NCBI RefSeq assembly: GCF_900683735.1
Contig: NZ_LR215979.1
Location: forward strand, 1,922,001-1,986,000
Source: Fusobacterium ulcerans ATCC 49185
GTDB taxonomy: Bacteria; Fusobacteriota; Fusobacteriia; Fusobacteriales; Fusobacteriaceae
Reading direction: 5' to 3'
DNA length: 64,000 nt
Position 1 is the first letter of the stretch; each line of letters begins with the position of its first letter. Below are positions 44,958 to 53,579 of this stretch, in pieces. The translations under genes and the position numbers were made by a program. The notes under the pieces are model-generated. The model ran no database searches. It worked only from the letters and a program-made list of their open reading frames with translations, and was not told where the DNA came from.

Positions 44958-45161
44958 TTAGATAAAAAGAGCTAAACTTGTATTGTCTAAAAATTTTTCA
45001 TAAATTATCATATAAAATAATTTATAAATTTTATCATCACTATATATAATTATATTTCCAAAAATCTCATTATCAGGTATATTTTGAGGATTTAAAATAG
45101 TAAAAAAAAGCTCATTTACAGTTATATAATATTCATTAGAATCATTTTTAATAACCATCAA
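44958..45161 (-). CDS. Possible small protein, start unclear
   Basis: About 66 residues with balanced composition (VIKNDSNEYYITVNELFFTI...). The frame stays open upstream to about 45255 with equally protein-like sequence, but has no ATG/GTG/TTG there; TTG 45161 and ATG 45158 are the first standard starts. Upstream is AAGGGATGG with an in-frame ATA. The rest of the 44757-45462 gap is AT-rich with nothing else supported. Confidence 0.35.
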   Translation of the reverse strand: MMVIKNDSNEYYITVNELFFTILNPQNIPDNEIFGNIIIYSDDKIYKLFYMIIYEKFLDNTSLALFI

Positions 45162-45401
45162 ACCAAGTTTTGGTTTGCCATAGCAAAGATATAATATTGA
45201 TCCATTTTTAGGCGTTACTCTGCTAAAGAATATATTCTTTATCTCACATCACCATCCCTTCTAATTTGAATTAAAGTTCAAAAATGATAACTATATCCTA
45301 TATACAAATTATAACATTTTTAAAAGAAAAAATCAAATTTTAAGATGATAATGATATATCAAATTTTGTATCAAAGTTTATTATAATGGATATTATGAAA
45401 T

Positions 45402-45447
45402 AAAAAAAGCTGTTATAAATTAGTAGTTACTGATCTATGACAGCTTT
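45402..45447 (-). terminator. Terminator of the CoA-disulfide reductase-like gene
   Basis: AAAGCTGT (45406-45413) and ACAGCTTT (45440-45447) pair; T run on the leftward transcript. Confidence 0.65.
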
Positions 45448-45462
45448 GTCTTTTATATATAC

Positions 45463-46806
45463 TTATTTAGCTAGATTTCCAGCAACATTTAAAGGATCCC
45501 AAGTAAGTGAAAATGGTGGAGCATAGCATAAATCTAAGTAAGCAAGTTCTTCTGTTGTCATTCCTTTATCTATTGCTGCTGCTAGCACATCTACTCTTAA
45601 AACAGCTCCTTTTTTTCCAATAAGCTGCCCTCCTAAGATTTTTTTAGTATCTGCATCATATATAAGTTTTACAAAAATATCTTCCTGTCCTGGATAATAA
45701 GAAGTTTGATTTTTATCATGTACAAATACAGATTTATAATTTATTCCCATTTTTTCAGCTTCATCTGATGATATACCAGTTCTTCCAGCTTCTAAGTCTA
45801 ATACTTTTATTGCAGCTGAACCTAATGTTCCTTCAAACTCTTTATCTTTTCCAGCAAGATTTTCTCCCACTACTCTTCCTATTTTATTTGAAGTAGTAGC
45901 TAATGGAATATATACATTTTCTTTCTTTATCTTGTGATAAACTGTTGCACAATCTCCTGCAGCATAAATACCTTTTATACTGCTTCTTCCTCTGCCATCT
46001 ATAATTATAGCTCCATTTTTTAAAGTTTCAATTCCTGTTCCCTCTAAAAATTTTGTATTAGGTCTTACTCCTGTTGCTAAAATAACTATATCAGCAGGAT
46101 AAGAACCTTTATTAGTTTTTACTCCAGAAATTTTTCCATCTTTTCCTTCAAATTCAGAAACAGCTTCATCTAAATTTAAAATTACATCTTTATGTCCTCT
46201 TAATTCAGCTTCCATTATATCAGTTATTTCCTTATCAAAACTACCTGGTATAACTCTGTCTCCCAATTGAATTATTCTTACTTCTTTTTTTAAATTAACA
46301 GCTGCTTCTGCTGCCTCTAACCCTATATAACCCGCTCCTATTATCACTACTTTTTTATTTTCTTCTTTCATCATTGCTTTTTTTAGAATTATCCCATCAC
46401 TAAATTCTTTTAATGTAAATACATTTTCCAGCTCTATATTTTTTATTGGTGGTTTTACTGCAGAAGCTCCAGTAGTAATTATCAATTCATCATATTTATC
46501 ATTGAATATTTCTCCAGTTGCCTTATTTTTTACTGACACCTCTTTTTTCTCACTATCTACTCCAATAACCTCATGTCCCATTTTAACTATTATTCCCTCT
46601 TTTTGAAATTGTTCTAAAGGTTTAGCAATCATTCTTTGAGAATCATCATAAAAATTTCCTACATAATATGGAAGTCCACAGCTTCCCCAAGAAATTATAT
46701 CTGTCATTTCATATACTGTTATTTCAAGGTCTTTTTTCTCTCTTTTGGCTTTTGAAGCAGCACTCATTCCAGCAGCTACTCCTCCTACTATTATTATTTT
46801 TTTCAT
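45463..46806 (-). CDS. CoA-disulfide reductase / NAD(P)H oxidase-like flavoprotein
   Basis: The start at 46806 is preferred, since it begins with the FAD motif (MKKIIIVGGVAAGMSAA). 447 residues. Redox-active C43 in SWGSCGLPYYVG is the single-Cys signature of CoA-disulfide reductases. NAD-binding VVIIGAGYIGLEAAEAA and FAD motif IYAAGDCATVYHK follow. C-terminal dimerisation domain (about 325-447) has LDLCYAPPFSLTWDPLN. It keeps CoA reduced or removes oxygen or peroxide in an anaerobe. No rhodanese domain. Confidence 0.9.
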   Translation of the reverse strand: MKKIIIVGGVAAGMSAASKAKREKKDLEITVYEMTDIISWGSCGLPYYVGNFYDDSQRMIAKPLEQFQKEGIIVKMGHEVIGVDSEKKEVSVKNKATGEIFNDKYDELIITTGASAVKPPIKNIELENVFTLKEFSDGIILKKAMMKEENKKVVIIGAGYIGLEAAEAAVNLKKEVRIIQLGDRVIPGSFDKEITDIMEAELRGHKDVILNLDEAVSEFEGKDGKISGVKTNKGSYPADIVILATGVRPNTKFLEGTGIETLKNGAIIIDGRGRSSIKGIYAAGDCATVYHKIKKENVYIPLATTSNKIGRVVGENLAGKDKEFEGTLGSAAIKVLDLEAGRTGISSDEAEKMGINYKSVFVHDKNQTSYYPGQEDIFVKLIYDADTKKILGGQLIGKKGAVLRVDVLAAAIDKGMTTEELAYLDLCYAPPFSLTWDPLNVAGNLAK

Positions 46807-46934
46807 AATACATCCCCTCACTTAATGTATGTTTTCTTTTATTATTCAATCTGAAACAACCTTTTCCTTTTCTTTATTATAATTTCCATTTTCTTTTTTA
46901 TAATGATATAATATTAAAAATAATTCAATTACTC

Positions 46935-48107
46935 ATGGAGATGATTATCATAGATAAAAAAGTTTATTATTTTGACAATTCTGCGACTTCTTTCCCTAAA
47001 CCTGAATCTGTTTATAAAAGTTTTGAAAAAGCTATCAGATTTTATGGTGCTAATCCTGGAAGAGGAGGTCATAGAATGGCCGTTGAAGCTTCTAAAGCCA
47101 TCTATGAAACAAGAGAAAAAATAGCTGCCCTTTTTAATATTAAAAATCCACTTCAGATAGCTTTTACTTATAATTCAACATATGCTTTAAATTTTGCAGT
47201 AAAGGGCATTATTCCAAAAAATTCTCACATAATTACTACTTCTCTTGAACATAATTCTGTTTTAAGACCAGTTTTTTATGAAAAAGATGAAAACAATGCT
47301 CGTATATCTATTATTTCTCCTTCTGAAGACGGAAATATTCATTCTGAAAATGTTATAAATGCTATGACTTCTGAAACAAAGGCAGTTATTCTTACTCATA
47401 TGTCTAATGTCACTGGTGCTATAATTGACTTGCTTCCAATCACTGCCGAGGCAAGAAAAAGAAATATTTTAACAATAGTTGATGTTTCACAAAGTGCTGG
47501 TTTTTTAGATATAGATGTAGAAAAATTAAAAATAGATGTACTTTGTTTTACTGGTCATAAATCTTTATTTGGAATACAGGGAACTGGAGGAATATATATC
47601 AGAGATGAAATTAAAATTTCTCCAATAATTGAAGGAGGTACTGGCAGTTTCTCGAAAATGAAAAGACAGCCTCTTTCTATGCCAGAAGTTCTTGAAGCTG
47701 GGACTCTCAACACTCCTGGTATAGTGAGTCTTGCAGCAGGAATAGATTTCCTTAATTCTGTTGGTTTAGAAAATATAAGAAAGCATGAAAATAATCTTAC
47801 TAAAAAATTTATAGAAGGTTTAAAAGATATGGAAGAAATAATAATTTATGGTCCAGAAAAAAGAGGCCCAGTAGTTACAATCAATATAAAAGGTGTAGAT
47901 TCTGGAGATCTTGCTGCCTATCTTGATGAAGAATATGGCATACTTACCAGAGCAGGTATTCACTGTGCTCCTTTGGCTCATGAGTCTATGCACTCTGGAG
48001 AAAATGGAGGAGTTAGATTTTCTTTTGGGTACTTTAATACAGAAGAAGATATCACTTATGCTATTAATACTCTTAAAAATATAGTTTCAGATTTTAAAAA
48101 TATTTAG
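46935..48107 (+). CDS. Cysteine desulfurase-like class V aminotransferase
   Basis: 390 residues. VYYFDNSATSFPKPESV, the PLP region (TSLEHNSVLRP, VDVSQSAG), Schiff-base lysine K209 in FTGHKSLFG and catalytic C344 in RAGIHCAPLAHE define the Csd/SufS-like group. It releases sulfur from cysteine or selenocysteine; the exact acceptor is unknown, as no suf/isc or nif genes are adjacent. Start is uncertain: the ATG at 46935 has no SD, and GGAG sits where it would serve an in-frame ATA at 46950, which matches the usual N-terminus of homologues. Confidence 0.9.
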   Translation: MEMIIIDKKVYYFDNSATSFPKPESVYKSFEKAIRFYGANPGRGGHRMAVEASKAIYETREKIAALFNIKNPLQIAFTYNSTYALNFAVKGIIPKNSHIITTSLEHNSVLRPVFYEKDENNARISIISPSEDGNIHSENVINAMTSETKAVILTHMSNVTGAIIDLLPITAEARKRNILTIVDVSQSAGFLDIDVEKLKIDVLCFTGHKSLFGIQGTGGIYIRDEIKISPIIEGGTGSFSKMKRQPLSMPEVLEAGTLNTPGIVSLAAGIDFLNSVGLENIRKHENNLTKKFIEGLKDMEEIIIYGPEKRGPVVTINIKGVDSGDLAAYLDEEYGILTRAGIHCAPLAHESMHSGENGGVRFSFGYFNTEEDITYAINTLKNIVSDFKNI

Positions 48108-48123
48108 TTTTTTAAAAAAAGTG

Positions 48124-48152
48124 TTGCACAAAAAGAAAATATATGGTATTAT
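48124..48152 (+). promoter_or_regulatory. Promoter of tRNA unit 1
   Basis: TTGCAC (48124-48129), 17-bp spacer, TATTAT (48147-48152), followed by AATTCTTGTGTCAAGC as in unit 2. Confidence 0.6.
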
Positions 48153-48166
48153 AATTCTTGTGTCAA

Positions 48167-48243
48167 GCAGGAATGATTTAGATGAAAATTGTCATTCTTT
48201 CAATCTAAATATAGTAAGTTTGATCTTTCCTTCCAGCTTTTGA
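48167..48243 (+). pseudogene. Decayed tRNA-Gly
   Basis: Aligns along its length with the intact tRNA-Gly at 48532. GCAGGAAT matches GCGGGAAT, and TCATTCTTTCAATCTAAAT matches TCAGCCTTCCAAGCTGAAT. AAGTTTGATCTTTCC matches GAGTTCGACCCTCGT. Most differences are C-to-T or G-to-A. The anticodon stem, T stem and acceptor no longer pair and the CCA end is lost. It occupies the Gly position of a duplicated Gly-Ala-Met unit with the same promoter context. Confidence 0.75.
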
Positions 48244-48249
48244 ACATTT

Positions 48250-48325
48250 GGGGATATAGCTCAGTTGGGAGAGCGACGCACTTGCACTGCGTAGGTCAGC
48301 GGTTCGATCCCGCTTATCTCCACCA
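48250..48325 (+). tRNA. tRNA-Ala (TGC)
   Basis: 76 nt. Acceptor GGGGATA/TATCTCC, D-stem GCTC/GAGC, anticodon stem ACGCA/TGCGT with loop CTTGCAC (anticodon TGC), T-stem AGCGG/CCGCT and encoded CCA. Identical to the copy at 48615. Confidence 0.97.
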
Positions 48326-48326
48326 A

Positions 48327-48404
48327 TGCCTAGATAGCTCAGTTGGCTAGAGCATACGGTTCATACCCGTACGGTCGATGGTTCGAATCCATTTCTAGGC
48401 ACCA
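48327..48404 (+). tRNA. tRNA-Met (CAT), elongator type
   Basis: 78 nt. Acceptor TGCCTAG/CTAGGCA fully paired (initiator tRNA would have a mismatched first pair). Anticodon stem TACGG/CCGTA, loop TTCATAC (anticodon CAT), encoded CCA. Identical to the copy at 48691. Ile-CAT is less likely from the GGTTCATACCC context. Confidence 0.93.
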
Positions 48405-48413
48405 TTTGTATTC

Positions 48414-48444
48414 AACACTTCTTATTTTAAGAAGTGTTTTTTTT
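48414..48444 (+). terminator. Terminator of tRNA unit 1
   Basis: AACACTTCTT (48414-48423) and AAGAAGTGTT (48429-48438) pair, then Ts. Homologous to the unit 2 terminator. Confidence 0.85.
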
Positions 48445-48488
48445 ATTTTTTATACTTAAATTTGAGCTAAAAAATATCAAAAAAATTA

Positions 48489-48517
48489 TTGACAGAAAAT
48501 ATCTTTTATGATATCAT
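48489..48517 (+). promoter_or_regulatory. Promoter of tRNA unit 2
   Basis: TTGACA (48489-48494), 17-bp spacer, TATCAT (48512-48517), then the same AATTCTTGTGTCAAGC as in unit 1. Confidence 0.7.
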
Positions 48518-48531
48518 AATTCTTGTGTCAA

Positions 48532-48607
<76 letters not shown>

Positions 48608-48614
48608 AAATACT

Positions 48615-48690
48615 GGGGATATAGCTCAGTTGGGAGAGCGACGCACTTGCACTGCGTAGGTCAGCGGTTCGATCCCGCTTATCTCCACCA
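48615..48690 (+). tRNA. tRNA-Ala (TGC), second copy
   Basis: 76 nt, identical to 48250-48325; anticodon TGC in loop CTTGCAC; encoded CCA. Confidence 0.97.
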
Positions 48691-48768
48691 TGCCTAGATA
48701 GCTCAGTTGGCTAGAGCATACGGTTCATACCCGTACGGTCGATGGTTCGAATCCATTTCTAGGCACCA
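48691..48768 (+). tRNA. tRNA-Met (CAT), second copy
   Basis: 78 nt, identical to 48327-48404, directly abutting tRNA-Ala. Anticodon CAT; elongator features. Confidence 0.93.
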
Positions 48769-48777
48769 CTTGTATTT

Positions 48778-48812
48778 AACGCTTCTTAAAATTTAAGAAG
48801 CGTTTTTTTTAT
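48778..48812 (+). terminator. Terminator of tRNA unit 2
   Basis: AACGCTTCTTA (48778-48788) and TAAGAAGCGTT (48794-48804) pair, then eight Ts. Confidence 0.88.
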
Positions 48813-48884
48813 TTTACTTGCCTGACTTATAATTTTAAAATATAATAGAATCATGAATAAACATTATAAGAGGTGGTGAAAATA

Positions 48885-48953
48885 ATGAAAACAGAAAGAA
48901 GAAATATTGTTTTACTCTATGCAGAATCAGTGCTTCCAATGGTATTTGCATAG
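48885..48953 (+). CDS. Possible 22-residue peptide within a hairpin
   Basis: ATG after AGAGGTGG, reading MKTERRNIVLLYAESVLPMV and two more residues to TAG. The stop lies in the 3' arm of a 14-bp stem (48910-48960). It may be a leader peptide for the HTH gene at 49021 or a small peptide gene. Confidence 0.35.
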   Translation: MKTERRNIVLLYAESVLPMVFA

Positions 48954-48960
48954 AGTAAAA
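48910..48960. repeat. Perfect 14-bp inverted repeat
   Basis: TTTTACTCTATGCA (48910-48923) and TGCATAGAGTAAAA (48947-48960) enclose 23 bases. No T run follows, so it is not a plain terminator. Confidence 0.8.
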
Positions 48961-49020
48961 TTTACTGGATATACTGGTTCTGTAACTTAGAATTAAAAAA
49001 AACTAAGGAGTGAAACCAGA

Positions 49021-49284
49021 ATGAAATATATAAATGCAGATATAATATTACCAAATCATTTAATAGAAGAACTTCAAAAATATACTCAAGGAAATTACAT
49101 ATATATCCCTGTAAAAAAAGAAAAACATAAAAAATGGGGAGAAGTATCTGGTTATAAAAAAGAAATAGAAGAAAGAAATAAAAAGATAACTGAAGAATAT
49201 CATAGTGGAATATCCACTTCAATTCTTGCTGAAAAATACTATCTTTCTATTTCTGCTATAAGAAAAATAATTTATAAGAAATAA
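49021..49284 (+). CDS. CD3324-family small HTH protein
   Basis: 87 residues. MKYINADIILPNHLIEELQK begins as in the CD3324 family (named from C. difficile); YTQGNYIYIPVK and KKWGEVSG follow. A C-terminal helix-turn-helix (ISTSILAEKYYLSISAIRKI) is typical of resolvase-like DNA-binding segments. AAGGAGTG precedes the ATG, inside a short hairpin loop. Probably a small transcription regulator of unknown target. Confidence 0.82.
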   Translation: MKYINADIILPNHLIEELQKYTQGNYIYIPVKKEKHKKWGEVSGYKKEIEERNKKITEEYHSGISTSILAEKYYLSISAIRKIIYKK

Positions 49285-49326
49285 GTATTCACAAAAATAT
49301 TTATAATATAATTATAGGTGGTTAAG

Positions 49327-49677
49327 ATGAAGTATGATAAAGATTTTTGGAATGCTCTTGATTCTTTAGTTTCTAATTCAACAATAATAATTGACAGACC
49401 CAAAGGTAGCATTCATCCCAAATATGCAGATTTTACTTATAAAATAGATTATGGTTATTTATCTGATACCACTTCTTTAGACAATGAAGGAATTGATATA
49501 TGGAGAGGAACTGATCCAGCTCAAAAAATAAACGGAATAATATGCACTATTGATTTAAAGAAAAAAGATTCAGAAATTAAAATCTTAATTGGATGTACAG
49601 ATGCAGAGATTCAAACTGTCTATGAAGCTCATAATAACACTGAATTTATGAAAGGATTTTTAATAATCAGAACATAA
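49327..49677 (+). CDS. Small inorganic-pyrophosphatase-like protein
   Basis: The ATG at 49327 follows AGGTGG; a GTG at 49318 is upstream. 116 residues. IIIDRPKGSIHPKYADFTY and IDYGYLSDT resemble the small proteins annotated as inorganic pyrophosphatase in Firmicutes. The classic D-x-x-x-x-D-x-x-D active site of soluble pyrophosphatase is not present in full. Catalytic activity is uncertain. Not clearly linked to its neighbours. Confidence 0.7.
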   Translation: MKYDKDFWNALDSLVSNSTIIIDRPKGSIHPKYADFTYKIDYGYLSDTTSLDNEGIDIWRGTDPAQKINGIICTIDLKKKDSEIKILIGCTDAEIQTVYEAHNNTEFMKGFLIIRT

Positions 49678-49822
49678 ATTTATAATAAAATATATCTAAG
49701 TATTTTCCAATACTTAATAACCAAGTCTTAGTTTCTTTATACTTTATATTACAGAACCATTTATAACATTGTTTTTCCTTTTTTTATTTGTTATTCTTTA
49801 AGAAAAAACAGGAGGATTTCAA

Positions 49823-51130
49823 ATGAAAATAGGATATGGAGAAAGGGATATTACTCCTGAATGCCCTATAACAATGATAGGTTTTTACAGAGCAGATAAT
49901 TTATCTAAAGGAATTCTAGACAAACTCTATACTCAATGTGCATTATTTAGTTATGATAATGAATATTCATGTGTCATCACTATAGACAGTATTGGATTTA
50001 CTATTGAGGATTCTAATTATCTTCGAGATATTGTAGGAAAATTTCTAAAAATTACAAGAGACAAAATAATGATATGCTTTTCACATACTCACTCAGCTCC
50101 AAATAATGGGATAGAACGCTCTTATTTTGATTTTATCTGCTGCAAAACTCTTGAAGCTGTAAATGAAGCAACTGCTGATATGAATGTTGTAAAAGCAATC
50201 TGGGGAAGTTTTGAAACAAATATAGGAGAGAACAGAAGAGGAGAAAAAAATATTTTAGATAAAAGAGCTGGAATATTAAAAATAAGTGATTCCAAGAGTG
50301 GAGATACAAAACTTATTCTTTTAAGAGTTACAGCCCATGCAAATATTTTAAGCAGTGATAATTACTTTATTTCTGCTGACTATTTTGGAGCTGCAAGAAA
50401 ATTTTTAAAAGAAAAATATAATTGTAATATTATGATAACTCAGGGAGCTTCTGGAAATGTTAGACCTCTATATAGACAAAAAAACAGTGATTTTCTTGAA
50501 ATTTATTCATATGAGGCATCTTTAGTACAATCAAATAAAAATATTCCTCCTTTCGAAGCAATAGAAATGATAAATAAAACTGTCTATGAATTATATAATG
50601 GTATTGATAAAATTATCCACTCCATTGTTCCAGAAGAAATATATAGAATAAAGATGTTTTCTAAAATAAAAAGATTCTATTCTGATGTTCCTTCTCTTGA
50701 AAAAGCTAATAAAATTCTTATAGAAGCAAAAGAAGAAGCTGGAATAGATGGAAGCAGCTGGTTGGAAGAAGTTAAAAAACTGAATAACAGCAAAATTACT
50801 GAGCAATATACAGACATTGAAATACAATACTTTATCTTAAATAATGGCTGTTTTTGTGGTATACCAGAGGAAATAATGTGTGAAACAGCTTTAGAAACTG
50901 TAAAAAAACTAAAAAATAATCATATATATCTTGGTGGATATACCAATGGCTGCAATGGTTACTTTCCCACTTATGAAGAATTTCTCAAAGGAGGATATGA
51001 AGTAGTATGGTCATACCTTATTTACTATATCTATCATGGAAGAGTTTCTTCACTTAGAAAAGAAAGTGCTGACATCTTAGTTGATACAATTGTTTCTCAA
51101 TTCAAAAATTTACATAAATCTAAAAATTAA
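49823..51130 (+). CDS. Neutral/alkaline ceramidase-like protein
   Basis: 435 residues; AGGAGG precedes the ATG. N-terminal GYGERDITPE, zinc-ligand motif SHTHSAPN, later conserved segments ISADYFGAARKFLK, ITQGASGNVRP and YTNGCNGYFPT match the neutral ceramidase superfamily, which hydrolyses the N-acyl bond of ceramide. No signal peptide, and shorter than secreted ceramidases (about 650 residues, with a C-terminal Ig-like domain), so it may act on another amide substrate in the cytoplasm. It is 29 bp from a GNAT acetyltransferase gene, likely cotranscribed. Confidence 0.82.
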   Translation: MKIGYGERDITPECPITMIGFYRADNLSKGILDKLYTQCALFSYDNEYSCVITIDSIGFTIEDSNYLRDIVGKFLKITRDKIMICFSHTHSAPNNGIERSYFDFICCKTLEAVNEATADMNVVKAIWGSFETNIGENRRGEKNILDKRAGILKISDSKSGDTKLILLRVTAHANILSSDNYFISADYFGAARKFLKEKYNCNIMITQGASGNVRPLYRQKNSDFLEIYSYEASLVQSNKNIPPFEAIEMINKTVYELYNGIDKIIHSIVPEEIYRIKMFSKIKRFYSDVPSLEKANKILIEAKEEAGIDGSSWLEEVKKLNNSKITEQYTDIEIQYFILNNGCFCGIPEEIMCETALETVKKLKNNHIYLGGYTNGCNGYFPTYEEFLKGGYEVVWSYLIYYIYHGRVSSLRKESADILVDTIVSQFKNLHKSKN

Positions 51131-51159
51131 ATATTTTTATTAAATGGAGGTAATCTTAA

Positions 51160-51708
51160 ATGGAAATTCGTTATGCAGTACCTAATGATTTAGATGGACT
51201 GTTGGATCTACTGAAAGCTTATCATATGAATTCAATCCCAGAAGAAGAAAAGAAAAATGGATTTGTAACTACTAACATTACTAAAGAACAATTACACAAT
51301 TTAATGGAAAATGAAAAAGGTATTACAGTAGCAGCAGATGATGATAAGATTGTGGGATTTGCCCTTGCAGGAAGCTGGAAATTCTGGCAGCCTTGGCCAT
51401 TGTTTACACATATGATTGAACATCTTGAGGAATTTAAGTTAAATGGAGAAACACTGACAGCCAAAAATTCTTATCAATATGGACCTGTCTGTATAGATAA
51501 AAGATATCGTGGTACAGGTATATTTGAAAAACTTTTTGCTCTTTCTCTTGAAAGTATGGCTAATCGTTTTCCTTATATGGTTACATTTATCAATCAGATC
51601 AATCCGCGTTCTTATGCTGCTCATACAAAGAAAGCTAAGATGACAGAGTCTGGTACTTTTGATTGGAACAATAATCACTATTGGCTTATGGCTATCCAAA
51701 CAAAATAA
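51160..51708 (+). CDS. GNAT-family N-acetyltransferase
   Basis: 182 residues. GNAT fold: MEIRYAVPNDLDGLLDLL at the start, TVAADDDKIVGFALAG in beta 4, and the acetyl-CoA loop CIDKRYRGTGIFEKLF. ATGGAGG lies upstream. Substrate unknown. It is the second gene after the ceramidase-like gene and ends at a strong bidirectional terminator. Confidence 0.87.
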   Translation: MEIRYAVPNDLDGLLDLLKAYHMNSIPEEEKKNGFVTTNITKEQLHNLMENEKGITVAADDDKIVGFALAGSWKFWQPWPLFTHMIEHLEEFKLNGETLTAKNSYQYGPVCIDKRYRGTGIFEKLFALSLESMANRFPYMVTFINQINPRSYAAHTKKAKMTESGTFDWNNNHYWLMAIQTK

Positions 51709-51725
51709 TTCTGATTTTAAATAAC

Positions 51726-51757
51726 AAATATGGGGAACTAATAAGTTCCCCATATTT
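51726..51757. terminator. Bidirectional terminator between converging genes
   Basis: AAATATGGGGAACT pairs with AGTTCCCCATATTT around a 4-base loop. It serves the acetyltransferase gene and ptsI. Confidence 0.9.
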
Positions 51758-51765
51758 TATATAAA

Positions 51766-53493
51766 TTATTTTAAGTTTTCTTTATTAAACTTTTTAATAA
51801 CTTCTAAAATCTCTTCAGATGTATTTAATGCCATAACTTCTTCTACAAGAGCTTCACATTTTTTCTTATCTAAAGACATTATATTTTTCTTAATTCTTGG
51901 TACAGATATAGCTGACATTGAGAATGAATCAAGTCCCATTCCGAATAAAAGGGCAGTTGCTTTTTCATCTCCAGCAAATTCTCCACACATAGAAATAGAT
52001 ATTCCAGCTTCATGAGCACCTTTTATTGAAAGTCTTATAGCTTCCAATACAGTTGGATTGTATGTATCATACAAGTGAGAAATATTTTCATTTCCTCTAT
52101 CTACTGCCAGTGTATATTGTGTTAAGTCATTAGTCCCTATTGAGAAGAAGTCTACCTCTTCAGCAAAGTTTCTAGCTCTGAAGGCAACAGCAGGAGTTTC
52201 CACCATTATTCCTAAAGCTATATTTTCATCAAACTTAGCTCCCTCAGCTATTAATTCAGCTTTACATTCTTCAAGGATAACTTTTGATCTTCTGATTTCT
52301 GTTATGTCCATTATCATAGGAAGCATGATTTTGATATGTCCAAAAGCTGATGCTCTTAATAATGCTCTGAATTGAGTTTTAAGAATTTCAGGTCTGTCCA
52401 GACATACTCTTATAGCTCTCCATCCTAAGAATGGATTTTCCTCTTTTGGAAGCTGCATATATGGAAGAGATTTATCTCCACCTATATCCATAGTTCTAAT
52501 TGTAACTGGTTTTCCTTCCATTTTTTCAGCAACAGCTTTATATGCTTCAAACTGCTCTTCTTCTGTTGGGAATCTGTCATTATTCATAAATAAGAACTCA
52601 GTTCTGTATAGTCCAATTCCTGTTCCACCATTTCTAAGTACTCCATCCACATCTTTAGGAGAACCTATATTAGCCCAAGCTCCAACTTTTATTCCATCTT
52701 TTGATATAGCTTCTTTATCTTTTAGCTGTTTTAAAAGTTCTTTTTCTTCAAAATATTCTGCTTTTTTAGCTTCATATTTTGCTATTTCTTCTGCTGAAGG
52801 ATCTAGTATAATATCTCCTTTTAATGCATCAACTATTACAGTTTCTCCACTTTTTACAACAGAACATATATTCCCAGTACCCACAACTGCTGGCAATTCC
52901 AATGATCTAGCCATGATAGATGAGTGAGCAGTTTTTCCACCAATTTCAGTGATAAATGCTACTACATTATTTAAATCTATTTGAGCAGTATCAGATGGAG
53001 TAAGATCTTTTGCTGCTACAACTGTATTAGGAGGAAGTGAACTTAAATCTAATATTTCCATTCCTGCTGTGTTGTAAAGCCATCTTTTTCCAATATCTCT
53101 AAGGTCTGCTGCTCTTTCTCTTAAATATTCATCTTCTAAGTTAGACAACATTTCACAATAATCATCTATCCCTCTTTGAAGTGCTGCTTCTGCATTTATC
53201 CCTTCATCTTCTATGATTTCAGTTACTTCATCAAAAAGATCTTCATCTTCCAGAAGTGTGATATGCCCATCAAATATTGCCGCTTTATCTTCTCCTAGTT
53301 TTTTTGCAGTTTTATCTCTTATTACTAATAATTGTTCTTTTGATTTTTCTCTTCCAGCTAACAGTTTTTCTTTTTCAGTTTCTGGATTAGAAGTTTTCCC
53401 TTCTTCAATAACAAGCTCTTTTTCCTGATATAAAAATATTTTTCCTATTGCAATACCAGGTGATGCATCAATACCCTTTATTTGTCTACTCAT
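51766..53493 (-). CDS. ptsI: PTS enzyme I (PEP-protein phosphotransferase)
   Basis: 575 residues, normal length. Phosphohistidine H190 in GGKTAHSSIMARS, PEP-binding TEFLFMNNDRFPTEEEQ, RTMDIGGDK, MVETPAV and the active-site Cys in SMCGEFAGD. It passes phosphate from PEP to HPr. The gene lies 86 bp downstream of ptsH, with a hairpin between them. Confidence 0.97.
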   Translation of the reverse strand: MSRQIKGIDASPGIAIGKIFLYQEKELVIEEGKTSNPETEKEKLLAGREKSKEQLLVIRDKTAKKLGEDKAAIFDGHITLLEDEDLFDEVTEIIEDEGINAEAALQRGIDDYCEMLSNLEDEYLRERAADLRDIGKRWLYNTAGMEILDLSSLPPNTVVAAKDLTPSDTAQIDLNNVVAFITEIGGKTAHSSIMARSLELPAVVGTGNICSVVKSGETVIVDALKGDIILDPSAEEIAKYEAKKAEYFEEKELLKQLKDKEAISKDGIKVGAWANIGSPKDVDGVLRNGGTGIGLYRTEFLFMNNDRFPTEEEQFEAYKAVAEKMEGKPVTIRTMDIGGDKSLPYMQLPKEENPFLGWRAIRVCLDRPEILKTQFRALLRASAFGHIKIMLPMIMDITEIRRSKVILEECKAELIAEGAKFDENIALGIMVETPAVAFRARNFAEEVDFFSIGTNDLTQYTLAVDRGNENISHLYDTYNPTVLEAIRLSIKGAHEAGISISMCGEFAGDEKATALLFGMGLDSFSMSAISVPRIKKNIMSLDKKKCEALVEEVMALNTSEEILEVIKKFNKENLK

Positions 53494-53539
53494 ACCATTT
53501 CCCTTTCTTCATTCATTTTATCAATAATTACAATTAGTC

Positions 53540-53572
53540 AAAAAAATAGAAGGCACTTATACAGTACCTTCC
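53540..53572 (-). terminator. Hairpin/attenuator between ptsH and ptsI
   Basis: GAAGGCACT (53549-53557) and AGTACCTTC (53563-53571) pair with one mismatch, followed by a T run on the leftward transcript. A partial terminator would give more HPr than enzyme I. Confidence 0.6.
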
Positions 53573-53579
53573 ACAAAAC

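Noticed and set aside
48327-48404. tRNA with CAT anticodon as initiator fMet or Ile2.
   Set aside because: The first acceptor pair is matched and the anticodon arm is of elongator-Met type.
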